A stretch of 64,000 nt of DNA from Myxococcales bacterium UBA1660 (GTDB lineage Bacteria; Myxococcota_A; Polyangia; Polyangiales; Houyiibacteriaceae). The notes under the pieces were generated by a model. That model was not told where the DNA came from, made no database searches, and was given only the letters and a program-made list of their open reading frames with translations. Within the stretch, counting starts at the first letter, position 1; each line of letters begins with the position of its first letter. The stretch is taken from assembly GCA_002320815.1 (NCBI GenBank), contig DCLA01000079.1:1-64000 (forward strand), in the 5' to 3' direction. The position numbers and the translations under genes were made by a program. Below are positions 20,214 to 29,544 of this stretch, in pieces.

Positions 20214-21221
20214 ATGAGCGACGAGACCACCTTCTTGGGCCGAACCGGCGTCCGCGTGTCGCGGCTGGCCATGGGCACCATGAGCTTCGGCGGCGACGCC
20301 GACGAGGGCACCGCCAGCGCGATGTTCCACCGCTGCCGCGAAGCGGGGATCAACGTCTTCGACTGCGCCGACGTGTACGAGCGGGGTCGCTCGGAGGTCA
20401 TCCTGGGCAAGCTCGTCGCCTCCGAGCGCGACGAGATCGTGCTGGCCAGCAAGGCCTACTTCCCCACCGGGTCCGGACCCAACGCCCGCGGGACCTCGCG
20501 CTACCACCTGGTGCGCGCGGTGGAAGCCAGCCTGACCCGCCTGGGCACCGACCGCCTCGACCTCTTCTACCTGCATCGCTGGGACGACGACGCGGCCATC
20601 GACGAGACCCTCCGGGCCGTCGAGGATCTCGTGCGGAGCGGCAAGGTGCTCTACCCGGCGGCCAGCAACTTCGCCGCGTGGCAGGCGATGAAGGCGCTGG
20701 GCATCCAGCGCGCCGCGGGCATGCAGCCGCTCGTCGCGATCCAGCCCATGTACAACCTGAGCAAGCGCCAGGCCGAGGTGGAGATCCTGCCCATGGCCGC
20801 CTCCGAGGGGCTGGCGGTCTTCCCCTACTCGCCGCTCGGCGGGGGGCTGCTCACCGGGAAGTACGGCGAGTCCCGGCGGCCGGAGACCGGCCGGCTCCTG
20901 GACAACGCGATGTACGCCACGCGCTACGAGGACGACGCCCACTACCGGGTCGCCGAGCGCTTCACGGCGCTGGCGAACGAGCGCGGGATCCACCCGGTGA
21001 GCCTCGCGGTGGCCTGGGTCGCCGCGCACCCGGCGGTGACCGCGCCCTTGCTCGGGGCGCGCAATCTCGAGCAGCTCGAGCCGGCGCTGGGCGCGCTCGC
21101 CGTCCCCATGGACGACGAGCTCTACCAGGCGGTGAGCGCGCTCTCGGCGGCCCCGCCGCCGGCCACCGACCGGAACGAGGAGGCGGGCGCCAACGAGTAC
21201 GGCGCGCGCCTCCGGAAGTAG
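20214..21221 (+). CDS. Aldo/keto reductase
   Basis: 335 residues, NADPH-dependent TIM-barrel oxidoreductase reducing aldehydes or ketones. The catalytic tetrad is visible: Asp and Tyr in DCADVYERG, Lys in LASKAYF, His in FYLHRWD. GTSRYHL, VLYPAASNF and the cofactor segment LLGARNLEQLE are typical of the AKR11/12-like YajO/YghZ type. ATG at 20214 gives the usual N-terminus FLGRTGVRVSRLAMGTMSFGG (shown as its GRTGVRVSRLAMGTM core). Convergent with fbp, ten bases between stops. Substrate unknown. Confidence 0.93.
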   Translation: MSDETTFLGRTGVRVSRLAMGTMSFGGDADEGTASAMFHRCREAGINVFDCADVYERGRSEVILGKLVASERDEIVLASKAYFPTGSGPNARGTSRYHLVRAVEASLTRLGTDRLDLFYLHRWDDDAAIDETLRAVEDLVRSGKVLYPAASNFAAWQAMKALGIQRAAGMQPLVAIQPMYNLSKRQAEVEILPMAASEGLAVFPYSPLGGGLLTGKYGESRRPETGRLLDNAMYATRYEDDAHYRVAERFTALANERGIHPVSLAVAWVAAHPAVTAPLLGARNLEQLEPALGALAVPMDDELYQAVSALSAAPPPATDRNEEAGANEYGARLRK

Positions 21222-21231
21222 CCGCGTTCGG

Positions 21232-22278
21232 TCAGGGTGCGACGAAGCGGAGGACGTCGGCGACGTCGTCGGGGCTGCCGATGAAGAGCGGCGTCCGCTG
21301 GTGGAGCTTCGTGGGCTCGATGTCCAAGATGCGCCCGCCCTCCTGGGTCGAGCCGTCGACGGCCACGCCGCCCGCCTGCTCGAAGAGGAACGCGAAGGGC
21401 GACGCCTCGTAGAGCAGGCGGAGCTTGCCCGACTCGTTCTTGGCGTCGGCGGGGTACGCGAAGACTCCGCCGCGAAGGAGGGTGCGGTGGAGGTCGGCGA
21501 CCATCGCGCCGATGTAGCGCAGGCGGTAGGCCTTCCGCTCGCCCTCGGAGCGCTTCACCCAGTCCACCCACTCGCGGACCCCCGGCGCCCACTTGTGGTA
21601 GTTGCCCTCGTTCACCGAGTAGGTGTCGCCCCGCGCAGGGATCTTCATGTTCTCGTGGGACAGGAAGAACTCGCCGATCGCCGGGTCCAGGGTGAACCCG
21701 TGGACGCCCTGGCCGGTGGAGTACACGAACATGTTGGACGAGCCGTAGATCACGTAGCCGGCGGCCACGATCTCGCGCCCCGGCTGCAGGCAGTCCTTCA
21801 GCGACCCGGCGCCCTCGCCGGGCGTGATGCGCCGGTGGATCGAGAAGATGGTCCCGATGGAGGCGTTGATGTCGATGTTTCCCGACCCGTCCAGCGGGTC
21901 GAACTGGAGCACGTACTTGCCCTTGGGGTACTTCATCGGGATCGCGATGGGCTCGGCGACCTCTTCGCTGCCCATCACGCAGACGGTGCCGCCCTGCTGG
22001 ACGCAGCGGACCAGGACCTCGTTGGCGAAGATGTCGAGCTTCTTCACCTCTTCGCCCTGCACGTTGGTCTCGCCGGTGTAGCCCAGCACGTTGGCCAGGC
22101 CGGCCTTGCTCACCTGGCTGCTGATGATCTTCGCCGCCAGGCTGATCTGCGAGAAGAGCCCGGTGAGGTCCCCGGTCGCGTGGGGGATCTTGCGCTGGGC
22201 CGCCAGGACGTGCTGCTCGAGGGTCTTGCCGTGAAAGCTCGGGCCCTCCGGGCCGACCGAGAGGTGCTGTTCCGCCAT
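21232..22278 (-). CDS. fbp: Class I fructose-1,6-bisphosphatase
   Basis: 348 residues. Hydrolyses fructose-1,6-bisphosphate to fructose-6-phosphate in gluconeogenesis. The metal signature FDPLDGSGNIDINASIGTIF is present, along with the N-terminal QISLAAKIIS, the substrate segment RYIGAMVADLHRTL and the C-terminal AGGVAVDGSTQEGGRILD. With pgm in the same window it supports hexose-phosphate synthesis, although the genes are not linked. ATG at 22278 gives the normal start. Confidence 0.96.
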   Translation of the reverse strand: MAEQHLSVGPEGPSFHGKTLEQHVLAAQRKIPHATGDLTGLFSQISLAAKIISSQVSKAGLANVLGYTGETNVQGEEVKKLDIFANEVLVRCVQQGGTVCVMGSEEVAEPIAIPMKYPKGKYVLQFDPLDGSGNIDINASIGTIFSIHRRITPGEGAGSLKDCLQPGREIVAAGYVIYGSSNMFVYSTGQGVHGFTLDPAIGEFFLSHENMKIPARGDTYSVNEGNYHKWAPGVREWVDWVKRSEGERKAYRLRYIGAMVADLHRTLLRGGVFAYPADAKNESGKLRLLYEASPFAFLFEQAGGVAVDGSTQEGGRILDIEPTKLHQRTPLFIGSPDDVADVLRFVAP

Positions 22279-22348
22279 GGCCCAGCGCTAGCCCGGATCG
22301 TCGCCGAAGACCAGGAGGGTCCTCAGTGGCCGCCGGCGCAGGGGCCGC

Positions 22349-23317
22349 TCAGGCGTGACCGGGTACTCGGGGCGCGGCCACGACCCGGGGAGTCTCCCTC
22401 GGGGGCTCGCGGCGCAGGGTGCTCCAGAGCCCGCCGACCAGCGCCGGCGGCTGCGCGCAGAGGTACCCGAGGAAGGCCAGGAGTGCGGCGTCGCCGGCGC
22501 CGACCCCCTGGGTCGCCAGGAGCGCCACGGCGGTGCCCTCGCGGACGCCGACGCCGCCCACGCTGAGCGGCAGCAAGGTCGCCAGGATGATCGCGTTGCC
22601 CACGATGGCCAGCTCGGCCGGGCTGGCGTTCACGCCCAGCGCGGCGCCCGTGGCCGCGAAGATGGCCGCGGTGGCGGCGTGGGTGGCGAGGCCCAGCCCG
22701 AGCAAGCGGAGCCGGGTGGAGCGGTCGGGCCGGCCCGCGCGCAGGGCTTCGGCCCACCGCTGCAGGCGCCCGCCCACCTTGGGCAGTCGCGCGCCCAGGG
22801 CGGCGAGGATCTGGGGGCGTTCGAGCGCGGCGACGCCCGCCGCGGCCGCCAGCCCCAGCCCGGCGACGCCCAGGGTGCCGAGCGCGCCGAAGAGTCGCTG
22901 GAGCCCGAAGGGCAGGAGCGCCGCGCTCACCATCGCCAAGGCGACGAGTCCGTAGAGCTTCTCCACCAGCACCGCGCGCCCGGCGGGGCCGCGTCCGCCC
23001 GCGCCGACGTCCATGACCCGGTACACGTCGAGGCCCATGGTGGACGGAGTGAAGACGCCCACGAAGCGGCCGCGCAGGAACGAGCCCAGGGTCCACCCGA
23101 GGGAGCGCTCCACGCCCTCGAGGCGCAGGAGGAGCTGCCACCGGCGGGTGCTGGCCAGGACGGCCAACCAGGGCAGCGCCAGGGCCACCAGGAGGGCTCC
23201 CGGGCTCAGCGAGCTCAGCCGGTCCACGAAGGCGCCGGCTCCCTCGCGGGCGATCACCAGGGCCACGATGGCTCCGAGCAGACCCAGGGACACCGACCGC
23301 TTCAGCCACTTCTTCAC
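22349..23317 (-). CDS. UPF0104 / lysylphosphatidylglycerol synthase-type membrane protein
   Basis: 322 residues, seven to eight membrane helices. GTG at 23317 starts KKWLKRSVSLGLLGAIVAL, the usual N-terminus; GGAGAG lies almost against it, so the true start could differ slightly. Motifs of the flippase-like domain are visible: GRFVGVFTPSTMGLDVYRV, LVEKLYGLVAL and the C-terminal LLPLSVGGVGVREGT. These proteins act in lipid or polyprenyl-linked transport or in aminoacyl-lipid transfer; no aminoacyl-transferase domain is attached here, so synthesis of lysyl-PG is unlikely. Divergent from the kinase at 23444. Confidence 0.88.
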   Translation of the reverse strand: MKKWLKRSVSLGLLGAIVALVIAREGAGAFVDRLSSLSPGALLVALALPWLAVLASTRRWQLLLRLEGVERSLGWTLGSFLRGRFVGVFTPSTMGLDVYRVMDVGAGGRGPAGRAVLVEKLYGLVALAMVSAALLPFGLQRLFGALGTLGVAGLGLAAAAGVAALERPQILAALGARLPKVGGRLQRWAEALRAGRPDRSTRLRLLGLGLATHAATAAIFAATGAALGVNASPAELAIVGNAIILATLLPLSVGGVGVREGTAVALLATQGVGAGDAALLAFLGYLCAQPPALVGGLWSTLRREPPRETPRVVAAPRVPGHA

Positions 23318-23443
23318 CTCTCCGGCGTACGGGCGGGGCGCCCGCGCGGTCAAAAAAGAGCCGAGCGCGACCGATGCGCGCCCGCGGTCGGTCGCGCTGC
23401 GATCTGGCGCGCGCCGCCGGGGTCGGCCACCATCCGCGTGGCG

Positions 23444-25369
23444 ATGGGTGACGAGGGCACTCGAGGCGAGGAGGCCTTGGATGGGCGGCTGCGCACCATC
23501 GTGGCCGAGCTCCGCACCCTGGAGATCGACGCCACCGCCGAGCACCGGCCGAGCTCGACCATCGACCCGCCGCCGCGGCATCCCTCGATGGTCGACGCGC
23601 TCCTGGCCGACCTCGAGAGCAGCGTGGGCAGCCGCTTCTCGGTGGAGCGGACCCTGGGCGAGGGCGGCATGGGTGTGGTCCACCTGGCGCGGCAGGTGTC
23701 GCTCGGCCGGCGCGTGGCCATCAAGACCCTGCGCGACGAGATCCAAGGCACCGGGCCCATCCAGAAGGTCCTGCAGGAGGCCTGGATCACCGGCTTCCTG
23801 GAGCACCCCAACATCGTCCCGGTCTACGACATCGCGCGGGGCGACGACGGCCGCCCGGTCATCGTGCTCAAGCGGATCGAGGGCGACCCCTTCGACCGGC
23901 TCCTCGAGGACCCCGAGCGGGTCCGTCGCGCCCACCGCCCGGACGATGTCTTCGAGTGGTCCCTCCGGGTGGTGATCCAGGTCTGCCAGGCGCTGGCTCA
24001 CGCGCATCGCAACGGCATCGTCCACCGCGACGTGAAGGCCGAGAACGTGATGGTCGGCGCCCACGGCGAGGTCTACCTGCTCGACTGGGGCATCGCCGTG
24101 GCCACCCGGGACGACGGGACCGGTCGCTTTCCTCTGGCCCGCGAGGCGACCAGCGTGGCTGGGACGCCCTGCTACATGGCCCCCGAGATGCTCGGCGGCG
24201 AGAAGCCGCGGCTCGGGCCCTGGACCGACGTCTACCTGGTGGGCGCGATGCTCTTCGAGGTCTGCACGGGGCAGGTGCCCCATCAGGGCAAGACCCTGGT
24301 GGAGATCATCCAGAGCGTCCTGAAGTCGCCGCCGGCGATTCCGCGCGGCGCCGAGGTCCCCGACGAGCTGGCCGCCATCATCCGCCGGGCGATGGACCCG
24401 GACCCCGAGGCGCGCTTCGAGAACGCCGAGCAGGTGCGCCTGGCCCTCGAAGGCTTCCTCCGCCACCGCGGCTCCCGGCAGCTCGCCGAGCGTGCCGACG
24501 AAGCGGCGGTCGCCATGAACGCTGCGCTCACCGAGGACCCCGACGCCGCGGAGCTGGCCTTCGCCGAGGCGCGCTTCGGCTACCGCGCGGCCCTCGAGCT
24601 CTGGTCGGAGAACGACGAGGCGCGGGTTCGCCTGCGGGAGACCACCGAGGCCATGGTGGTCGCCGCGCTGGACCGGGAGGACCCGGAGACCGCCGCGCGC
24701 CTCGCGGCCGCCGCCGAAGGCCTGGATCCGGCGCTGCGTCTCCGGGTGACCGCCGCCCGGGACGCCGCGGCGAAGAAGCGACGCGAGCTGGCCGCGCTGG
24801 CCGATGACCTCGACGAGGACCGGGGGCGTCGCACCCGCGCGTTCCTGGCCCTCATCCTCTGTGTGGTGTGGGTCGCGGTCCCCCTGATCTCCACCCACTA
24901 CGTCTCCGAGGCGGGGCAGGCCCGGAACCTCTTCGGCTTCAGCTTCGCCATGGTGGTGGTCACTGGCGGTCTCCTGGCGTGGGCGCGGGAGTCGATGACC
25001 GCTACGCGCATCAACCGCACGCTGTCTCTCGGGCTCCTGGGGACCCTGACCACCCAGCTGGTCCTCACGCTGATCGCCTGGCACGCCGACCTCCCGGGGG
25101 CGCTCATCCGGTCGCTTTGGATGGTCCTCTACATGGTCTCGGCGCTCTGGGCCTCCGCGGCGGTGAGCTACGCGCTGCTGCCCGCGGCCCTCGGCTACGG
25201 AGTGGCGGCCGCGGTCTCGGCGCTCTACCCCCACCTCATCAGCCTGTGCATGGCCGGCGCGAACATCGTCCTGATGGTGAACCTCCTGGCCGCCAACCGC
25301 GCGCTGTCCATCGTGCGCGACGGCGTCGAGCGGGTTCGGCAGCGCCGCTCGGGCGAGCCGCCCGGCTGA
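23444..25369 (+). CDS. Ser/Thr protein kinase with polytopic membrane C-terminus
   Basis: 641 residues from ATG 23444. Kinase domain about 60-345: GEGGMGVVHLA loop, VAIKTL lysine, catalytic loop HRDVKAEN, and DWG in YLLDWGIA where most kinases have DFG; YMAPEM follows. A helical, Ala/Glu-rich segment of about 100 residues resembling a coiled coil links it to a C-terminal block with about six hydrophobic helices (FLALILCVVWVAVPL, LFGFSFAMVVVTGG, LVLTLIAWH and on). Unlike its single-pass neighbours it may sense within the membrane. The catalytic Lys and both Asp are present, so activity is expected. Convergent with the kinase at 25387, 17 bases between stops. Confidence 0.9.
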   Translation: MGDEGTRGEEALDGRLRTIVAELRTLEIDATAEHRPSSTIDPPPRHPSMVDALLADLESSVGSRFSVERTLGEGGMGVVHLARQVSLGRRVAIKTLRDEIQGTGPIQKVLQEAWITGFLEHPNIVPVYDIARGDDGRPVIVLKRIEGDPFDRLLEDPERVRRAHRPDDVFEWSLRVVIQVCQALAHAHRNGIVHRDVKAENVMVGAHGEVYLLDWGIAVATRDDGTGRFPLAREATSVAGTPCYMAPEMLGGEKPRLGPWTDVYLVGAMLFEVCTGQVPHQGKTLVEIIQSVLKSPPAIPRGAEVPDELAAIIRRAMDPDPEARFENAEQVRLALEGFLRHRGSRQLAERADEAAVAMNAALTEDPDAAELAFAEARFGYRAALELWSENDEARVRLRETTEAMVVAALDREDPETAARLAAAAEGLDPALRLRVTAARDAAAKKRRELAALADDLDEDRGRRTRAFLALILCVVWVAVPLISTHYVSEAGQARNLFGFSFAMVVVTGGLLAWARESMTATRINRTLSLGLLGTLTTQLVLTLIAWHADLPGALIRSLWMVLYMVSALWASAAVSYALLPAALGYGVAAAVSALYPHLISLCMAGANIVLMVNLLAANRALSIVRDGVERVRQRRSGEPPG

Positions 25370-25386
25370 ACCGCCCGGCGGCGCTC

Positions 25387-27069
25387 TCAGAGTCGCTCGA
25401 GGAGGTCCCGGAGCCGCTGGCGATCGTCGGGTCGGTTGGCGCCCTCGATGGCCGCCTCGATCGCCTCTTCCGCTTCCTCGCCGTAGATGGCCAAGATCGC
25501 GTTGGCGCCCTCGACGGCGAGCTTCCGGGAGCGTGCCATGCGCACGATGCCGTCGAGCATCAGCGGGTCCCCGCGCACGCTGGGGTCCATCCCGTAGGCC
25601 TCGAGGTAGAGCGGCAGCGCCATGGAGAGCCAGCCCCGCGCGGTGTAGGCGTGGGCGTGGAGCAAGATCGGCCGGGGGTCACCGGGGTTGTCCCGGCCGA
25701 ACATGCGCAGGGTGCCCACGTCGCGGCGACCCAGCGTGCGGCCGCGGAGGAGCTGCGCGTGGAGGGGCGCCAGCTCGGGGGGGATGGGTTCGTCCGCGAA
25801 GGGGTCCCGGGCGTCGGGCTTGTCCTCCAGCACCGGCACCGTGGCCTGGACCTCGGGCAGGGGCAGCGAGGGCGGTGAGACGTCGGGCTCGAAGAGCCCG
25901 GAGAGCATCCAGAGCAGGCCCCCGAAGAGCAGCACGACCAGCGCGGCGCCGCCGATCAACGTGCGCCGGGGGAGACCGCCCAGGCGGGCCACGGCCCGGG
26001 TCATCTTGGGCCCGGCGCGGTCGATGGCGTCCTTCACCGGCACGGGGACCCGGGCGACCACCTCGGCCAGCGAGAGCCGCGGGATGAAGGCGGTGGACCC
26101 CGCGTTCGACCGGGGAGGCGGGGGCGCGGCGCTGGCCCGGAAGGCGGCCTTGGGGTCGATGGCCTCCAGGGCGGCGAGCATCTCGGCGCCGTTGGCGAAG
26201 CGATCCTCGGCGCGCTTGGCGAGCCCCTTGGCGATGAAGGCCTCCAGCTCGTCGTTGGCGTAGGTGCCCGGCATGCTGGCCCGCAAGGTCGGCGGCGGGG
26301 TGACCAGGTGGTGCCTTAGCAGCGTGGTGGTCTGCTCGGCCTCGAAGGCCATGCGCCCGGTGAGCATCTCGAAGAGCACCAGAGTCGCGGCGTAGACGTC
26401 GGTCCGCGCGTCGGTGCGGGCTCCCTCCACCTGCTCGGGGGCCATGTAGGCGGGGGTGCCCACGATGGTGCCCACCCGGGTCAGCTTGGCCCCGGGCGCG
26501 GGCCCGCTGTTCTCTTCGAAGAACTTCGCCAGGCCGAAGTCGAGGACCTCCACGTGCTCGCTGCCGTCGGGCAGCGGCCGGAGCAGCATGTTCCCGGGCT
26601 TCAGGTCCCGGTGCACCACGCCCTGGGCGTGGGCGTAGGCCAGGCTCTTGAAGAGCTGCTTGGCCACCTCGAAGGCCCGCACGGGGGCCAGCCGACCGCG
26701 CTCCTCGAGCACCGTCTCCAGGTCCTGCCCCTCGACCAACTCCATGACCAGGTAGGGGATCTCGGCGCCGTCCCGGGTCTCCACACCGAAGTCGATGATG
26801 GTGACGATGTTCGGGTGGGAGAGGGTGGAGAGCGTCTTGGCCTCGCGCTCGAAGCGCTGGCGGAGCTGGCTCATGTCCCGGTGCTCTTCCAGAAGCACCT
26901 TGATGGCCACCGGCCGGTCGAGCTTCAGGTGCCGCGCTCGGTAGACCCGCCCGAGGCCGCCCTCGCCGAGGAGCGAGTCGATGGCGTAGCGGCCGTCCAG
27001 CACCGCGCCGACGAGCGCATCCGGGGCGTCGTCGGGGGGAGTGGGCGTGGCCAGACCGCTCGCGCTCAT
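25387..27069 (-). CDS. Transmembrane Ser/Thr protein kinase
   Basis: 560 residues from ATG 27069. Kinase domain about 27-300: GEGGLGRVYRA, Lys57 in VAIKVL, HRDLKPGN with Asp155, DFG at 177-179, YMAPEQ. The C-terminal part has a Pro-rich linker, a basic stretch, one membrane helix (LIGGAALVVLLFGGLLWML) and a helical domain related to that of the kinase at 10741-12432. It is the last gene of a minus-strand run that includes homoserine dehydrogenase and a two-helix membrane protein (eight bases before its start), suggesting cotranscription. Confidence 0.92.
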   Translation of the reverse strand: MSASGLATPTPPDDAPDALVGAVLDGRYAIDSLLGEGGLGRVYRARHLKLDRPVAIKVLLEEHRDMSQLRQRFEREAKTLSTLSHPNIVTIIDFGVETRDGAEIPYLVMELVEGQDLETVLEERGRLAPVRAFEVAKQLFKSLAYAHAQGVVHRDLKPGNMLLRPLPDGSEHVEVLDFGLAKFFEENSGPAPGAKLTRVGTIVGTPAYMAPEQVEGARTDARTDVYAATLVLFEMLTGRMAFEAEQTTTLLRHHLVTPPPTLRASMPGTYANDELEAFIAKGLAKRAEDRFANGAEMLAALEAIDPKAAFRASAAPPPPRSNAGSTAFIPRLSLAEVVARVPVPVKDAIDRAGPKMTRAVARLGGLPRRTLIGGAALVVLLFGGLLWMLSGLFEPDVSPPSLPLPEVQATVPVLEDKPDARDPFADEPIPPELAPLHAQLLRGRTLGRRDVGTLRMFGRDNPGDPRPILLHAHAYTARGWLSMALPLYLEAYGMDPSVRGDPLMLDGIVRMARSRKLAVEGANAILAIYGEEAEEAIEAAIEGANRPDDRQRLRDLLERL

Positions 27070-27077
27070 CGCACCCG

Positions 27078-27320
27078 TCAGGCGGCCACGATGCGGATCA
27101 CCGCATAGGCCACGATGAAGAGACCCCAGAAGACGACGCCGACCTTCTTGCCGGCGATCCAGGCCTTCCAGGGCGTGAGGGGGGGCACCAGGGCGATGAG
27201 CTTGTCGTTCCGGCTCATCTCGCTCGAGGAGAGCACGCCGATGAGCAGCGCCAGGTGGGTGAGCACCCACGCGGTGGACACGAGGATCGCGAAGATCAGG
27301 AGCCAGAGTGCCGGAGTCAT
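27078..27320 (-). CDS. Small two-helix membrane protein
   Basis: 80 residues, family not recognised. Two membrane helices: about 4-28 (LWLLIFAILVSTAWVLTHLAL, read as LWLLIFAILVSTAWVL and following) and about 60-78 (VGVVFWGLFIVAYAVIRIV), joined by a basic loop with PPLTPWKAWIAGKK. It starts two bases after the stop of homoserine dehydrogenase and ends eight bases before the kinase start, so all three are probably one transcript. It could be a partner of the kinase; this is inference from position only. Confidence 0.75.
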   Translation of the reverse strand: MTPALWLLIFAILVSTAWVLTHLALLIGVLSSSEMSRNDKLIALVPPLTPWKAWIAGKKVGVVFWGLFIVAYAVIRIVAA

Positions 27321-27322
27321 GT

Positions 27323-28642
27323 TCAGTCGTCCTCGATGCGAAGGGCGCGACTCGGTCCGGTGGTGTGGCGCAGGCGGTCGATCTCTTCGAGAGCCCCGCG
27401 CACGTCGCCGGCCAGAGCGTCGTGGGTGAGCATCACGAGAGTCGCGTGGGGGGACTCGGCGCTACGACCTCCCTCCTGGACCATCTGTTCGATGCTGACC
27501 CCGAACCCGCCGAGGACGTTGGCGATGCGGCCCAGGACGCCCATCCGGTCGTGGACGTCGAAGCGCAGATAGAAGCGGCCCCGGTGCTCGCTGGGCTTGC
27601 GGAGCGGCAGGGCCTGCAGGGTCGATGCGCGGAAGGCTCGGGAGGGGACCCGGGCGTGGGCTCCGCTGAGCAGGTTTCGGCCCACGTCGACGATGTCGCT
27701 GACCACGCTCATCGCGGTGGGCAGCGCGCCGGCGCCGGGGCCGCTCATGAGCGCGGGGCCCATCATGGCGCCGCGGATGTGCACCGCGTTCAGCGCGCCG
27801 TGGATGCTGGCCAGCACCGAGCTCTCCGGGACCAGGGCCGGGTGGACCCGGAGGTCCAGGGAGCCGTCCTCGGTGGGGCGCCCGATGGCCAGGGGCTTGA
27901 TCACGTACCCGAAGCGCTGGGCGAAGGCGATGTCCAGGGCCGAGACGACGTCGATGCCCTCCATGGGGATCGCCTGCACGTCGACCCGGGCGCCGAAGGC
28001 CAGGGTGGCCAAGATCGCCAGCTTGTGCCGGGCGTCGCCGCCGTTGATGTCCAGGGTGGGGTCCGCCTCGGCGTACCCGGCGGCCTGGGCCTCAGCGAGG
28101 GCCTCGCCGAAGTCGAGCCCCTCGCTGGTCATCCGCGAGAGGATGTAGTTGCTGGTCCCGTTGACGATGCCGCTCAGGGCCACGATCCGGTCCGACGCCA
28201 GGGCCTCGCGCAGGGTTCGGATGATGGGGATGCCCCCGGCGACCGCGGCCTCGAAGTAGAGGTCGACCCGCCGCTCCTCGGCGAGCTCGAGGAGCTCCTC
28301 GCCGGCCTCGGCGATGAGCGCCTTGTTGGCGGTGACCACGTGCTTGCCGCCCTCGAGGGCGGTGCGCACCACCGCGCCGGCGGGGTCCAGGCCGCCCATG
28401 ACCTCGACCACCACGTCCACGTCCTCGTGGCGGGCCATCGTCATGGGGTCGTCCACCAGGAGGTCCGCGGGAACCAGCGGGTCGCGCACCTTGGACGGAT
28501 CCCGGACGGCGATGCCCACCACCTCGATGGGCGCGCCCAGGCGGGCCCCGATGGTGTCCGCGTTGTCCCGGAGGAGCTGGAGGATCCCGGTCCCGACCAC
28601 GCCGCAGCCAGCGAGCCCGATGCGCACGCGCGGCTCGCTCAC
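27323..28642 (-). CDS. hom: Homoserine dehydrogenase
   Basis: 439 residues. Reduces aspartate semialdehyde to homoserine for threonine and methionine synthesis. N-terminal NAD(P) motif GLAGCGVVGTG, then VVTANKALIA, the catalytic-domain signature GIVNGTSNYILSRM, and YAEADPTLDINGGDARHK with the catalytic Lys. The C-terminal 80 residues (FYLRFDVHDRMGVLGRIAN) form an ACT domain, the usual site for threonine feedback. GTG at 28642 overlaps the stop of the sucrase/ferredoxin-like gene by four bases, indicating translational coupling. Confidence 0.96.
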   Translation of the reverse strand: MSEPRVRIGLAGCGVVGTGILQLLRDNADTIGARLGAPIEVVGIAVRDPSKVRDPLVPADLLVDDPMTMARHEDVDVVVEVMGGLDPAGAVVRTALEGGKHVVTANKALIAEAGEELLELAEERRVDLYFEAAVAGGIPIIRTLREALASDRIVALSGIVNGTSNYILSRMTSEGLDFGEALAEAQAAGYAEADPTLDINGGDARHKLAILATLAFGARVDVQAIPMEGIDVVSALDIAFAQRFGYVIKPLAIGRPTEDGSLDLRVHPALVPESSVLASIHGALNAVHIRGAMMGPALMSGPGAGALPTAMSVVSDIVDVGRNLLSGAHARVPSRAFRASTLQALPLRKPSEHRGRFYLRFDVHDRMGVLGRIANVLGGFGVSIEQMVQEGGRSAESPHATLVMLTHDALAGDVRGALEEIDRLRHTTGPSRALRIEDD

Positions 28643-29535
28643 GGGCGCACCTTGGCCAGCAGGCGCGGGACGGCCACGGGCTCGTCGCCGCAGCTCTTGG
28701 GTTGGACCGTGTCGACCATGTTCGCGCGAACCTCTACCTCGTGGAGCGCGCCCGCGGGCACGCCGTCGTCCATCGTGCCGGTGGCGAAGCGGACCCACCA
28801 GCCCTCCGGCCGGGTCTCCACTCCCTGGAGCGTGAGCTCGGCGTCGAGCCCCACGCGCTCCCGGAGCTGGACCTCGGCGACCTGGGCCGCCTTGGGCCAC
28901 TGGCAGCGGCCGCGCACTCGGTCGAGCCGGTGGAGTCCGCCGGCGGCCAGGAGGTCGCCGGCTTCGTCGGCGTCCACGCGACCGAGACACACGCCGGAGG
29001 GCAGGGTGACCAGGGTGGCGGCGAATCGGTGCCCGCCCAGATGAGAGGTCTGCCAGACCTCGGGGCGCTCGGCCTCCGGGAGGGTCGCGGCGGCGTCGGC
29101 CAGCGCGCGGTGGACCGGGATGCCCCGGAGCGCGCAGCAGTCGTCCCGCTTGCCGTGGGTGCAGACCAGGTGGAGCGGCCGGTCGAAGGGTTCGCCGGTC
29201 TGGCCCGCGAAGGCCGCCTCGAGGTCGAGGGCGAGCAGCCCCTCGTCGTCGAGCCGGTGGGCCCAGACGCGGCCTGCCGCGGCGTCGACCACGAAGACCC
29301 GTCGGCGCTTCGTGGCGCGACCGCCCCGGCGGCGGATGAGCTGTACGCGCAGGTCGCCATCGGCGCCGTCCCAGGCGCGCAGGCGCTGGGCCAGCGGGCC
29401 GAGGCCGGGGGAGTCGAAGATCTTCGGAGCCCAGGCGCCGGCTTCTTCCACCGCCAGCCAGCGGGTCGCCTCTGCCGCCGAGCCGGCGAGGGGCTCGCCG
29501 ACGCGGAGGGAGGCCTCGGCGCAGCGTTCAGCCAA
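28639..29535 (-). CDS. Sucrase/ferredoxin-like (Suc_Fer) family protein
   Basis: 298 residues. The family (thioredoxin-like [2Fe-2S] ferredoxins, related to yeast Apd1) has the signature CTHGKRDDCCALRG and the later SHLGGHRFAATLVTLPSG, both clear here; these Cys and His residues are cluster ligands in the family. Probably a soluble redox protein with unknown partner. TTG at 29535 is the first start after the upstream stop and follows it by nine bases; a clear Shine-Dalgarno is not visible, so the start is unsure. Its 3' end overlaps hom by four bases, making it the second gene of the hom operon. Confidence 0.87.
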   Translation of the reverse strand: MAERCAEASLRVGEPLAGSAAEATRWLAVEEAGAWAPKIFDSPGLGPLAQRLRAWDGADGDLRVQLIRRRGGRATKRRRVFVVDAAAGRVWAHRLDDEGLLALDLEAAFAGQTGEPFDRPLHLVCTHGKRDDCCALRGIPVHRALADAAATLPEAERPEVWQTSHLGGHRFAATLVTLPSGVCLGRVDADEAGDLLAAGGLHRLDRVRGRCQWPKAAQVAEVQLRERVGLDAELTLQGVETRPEGWWVRFATGTMDDGVPAGALHEVEVRANMVDTVQPKSCGDEPVAVPRLLAKVRP

Positions 29536-29544
29536 GGAAGGCGC

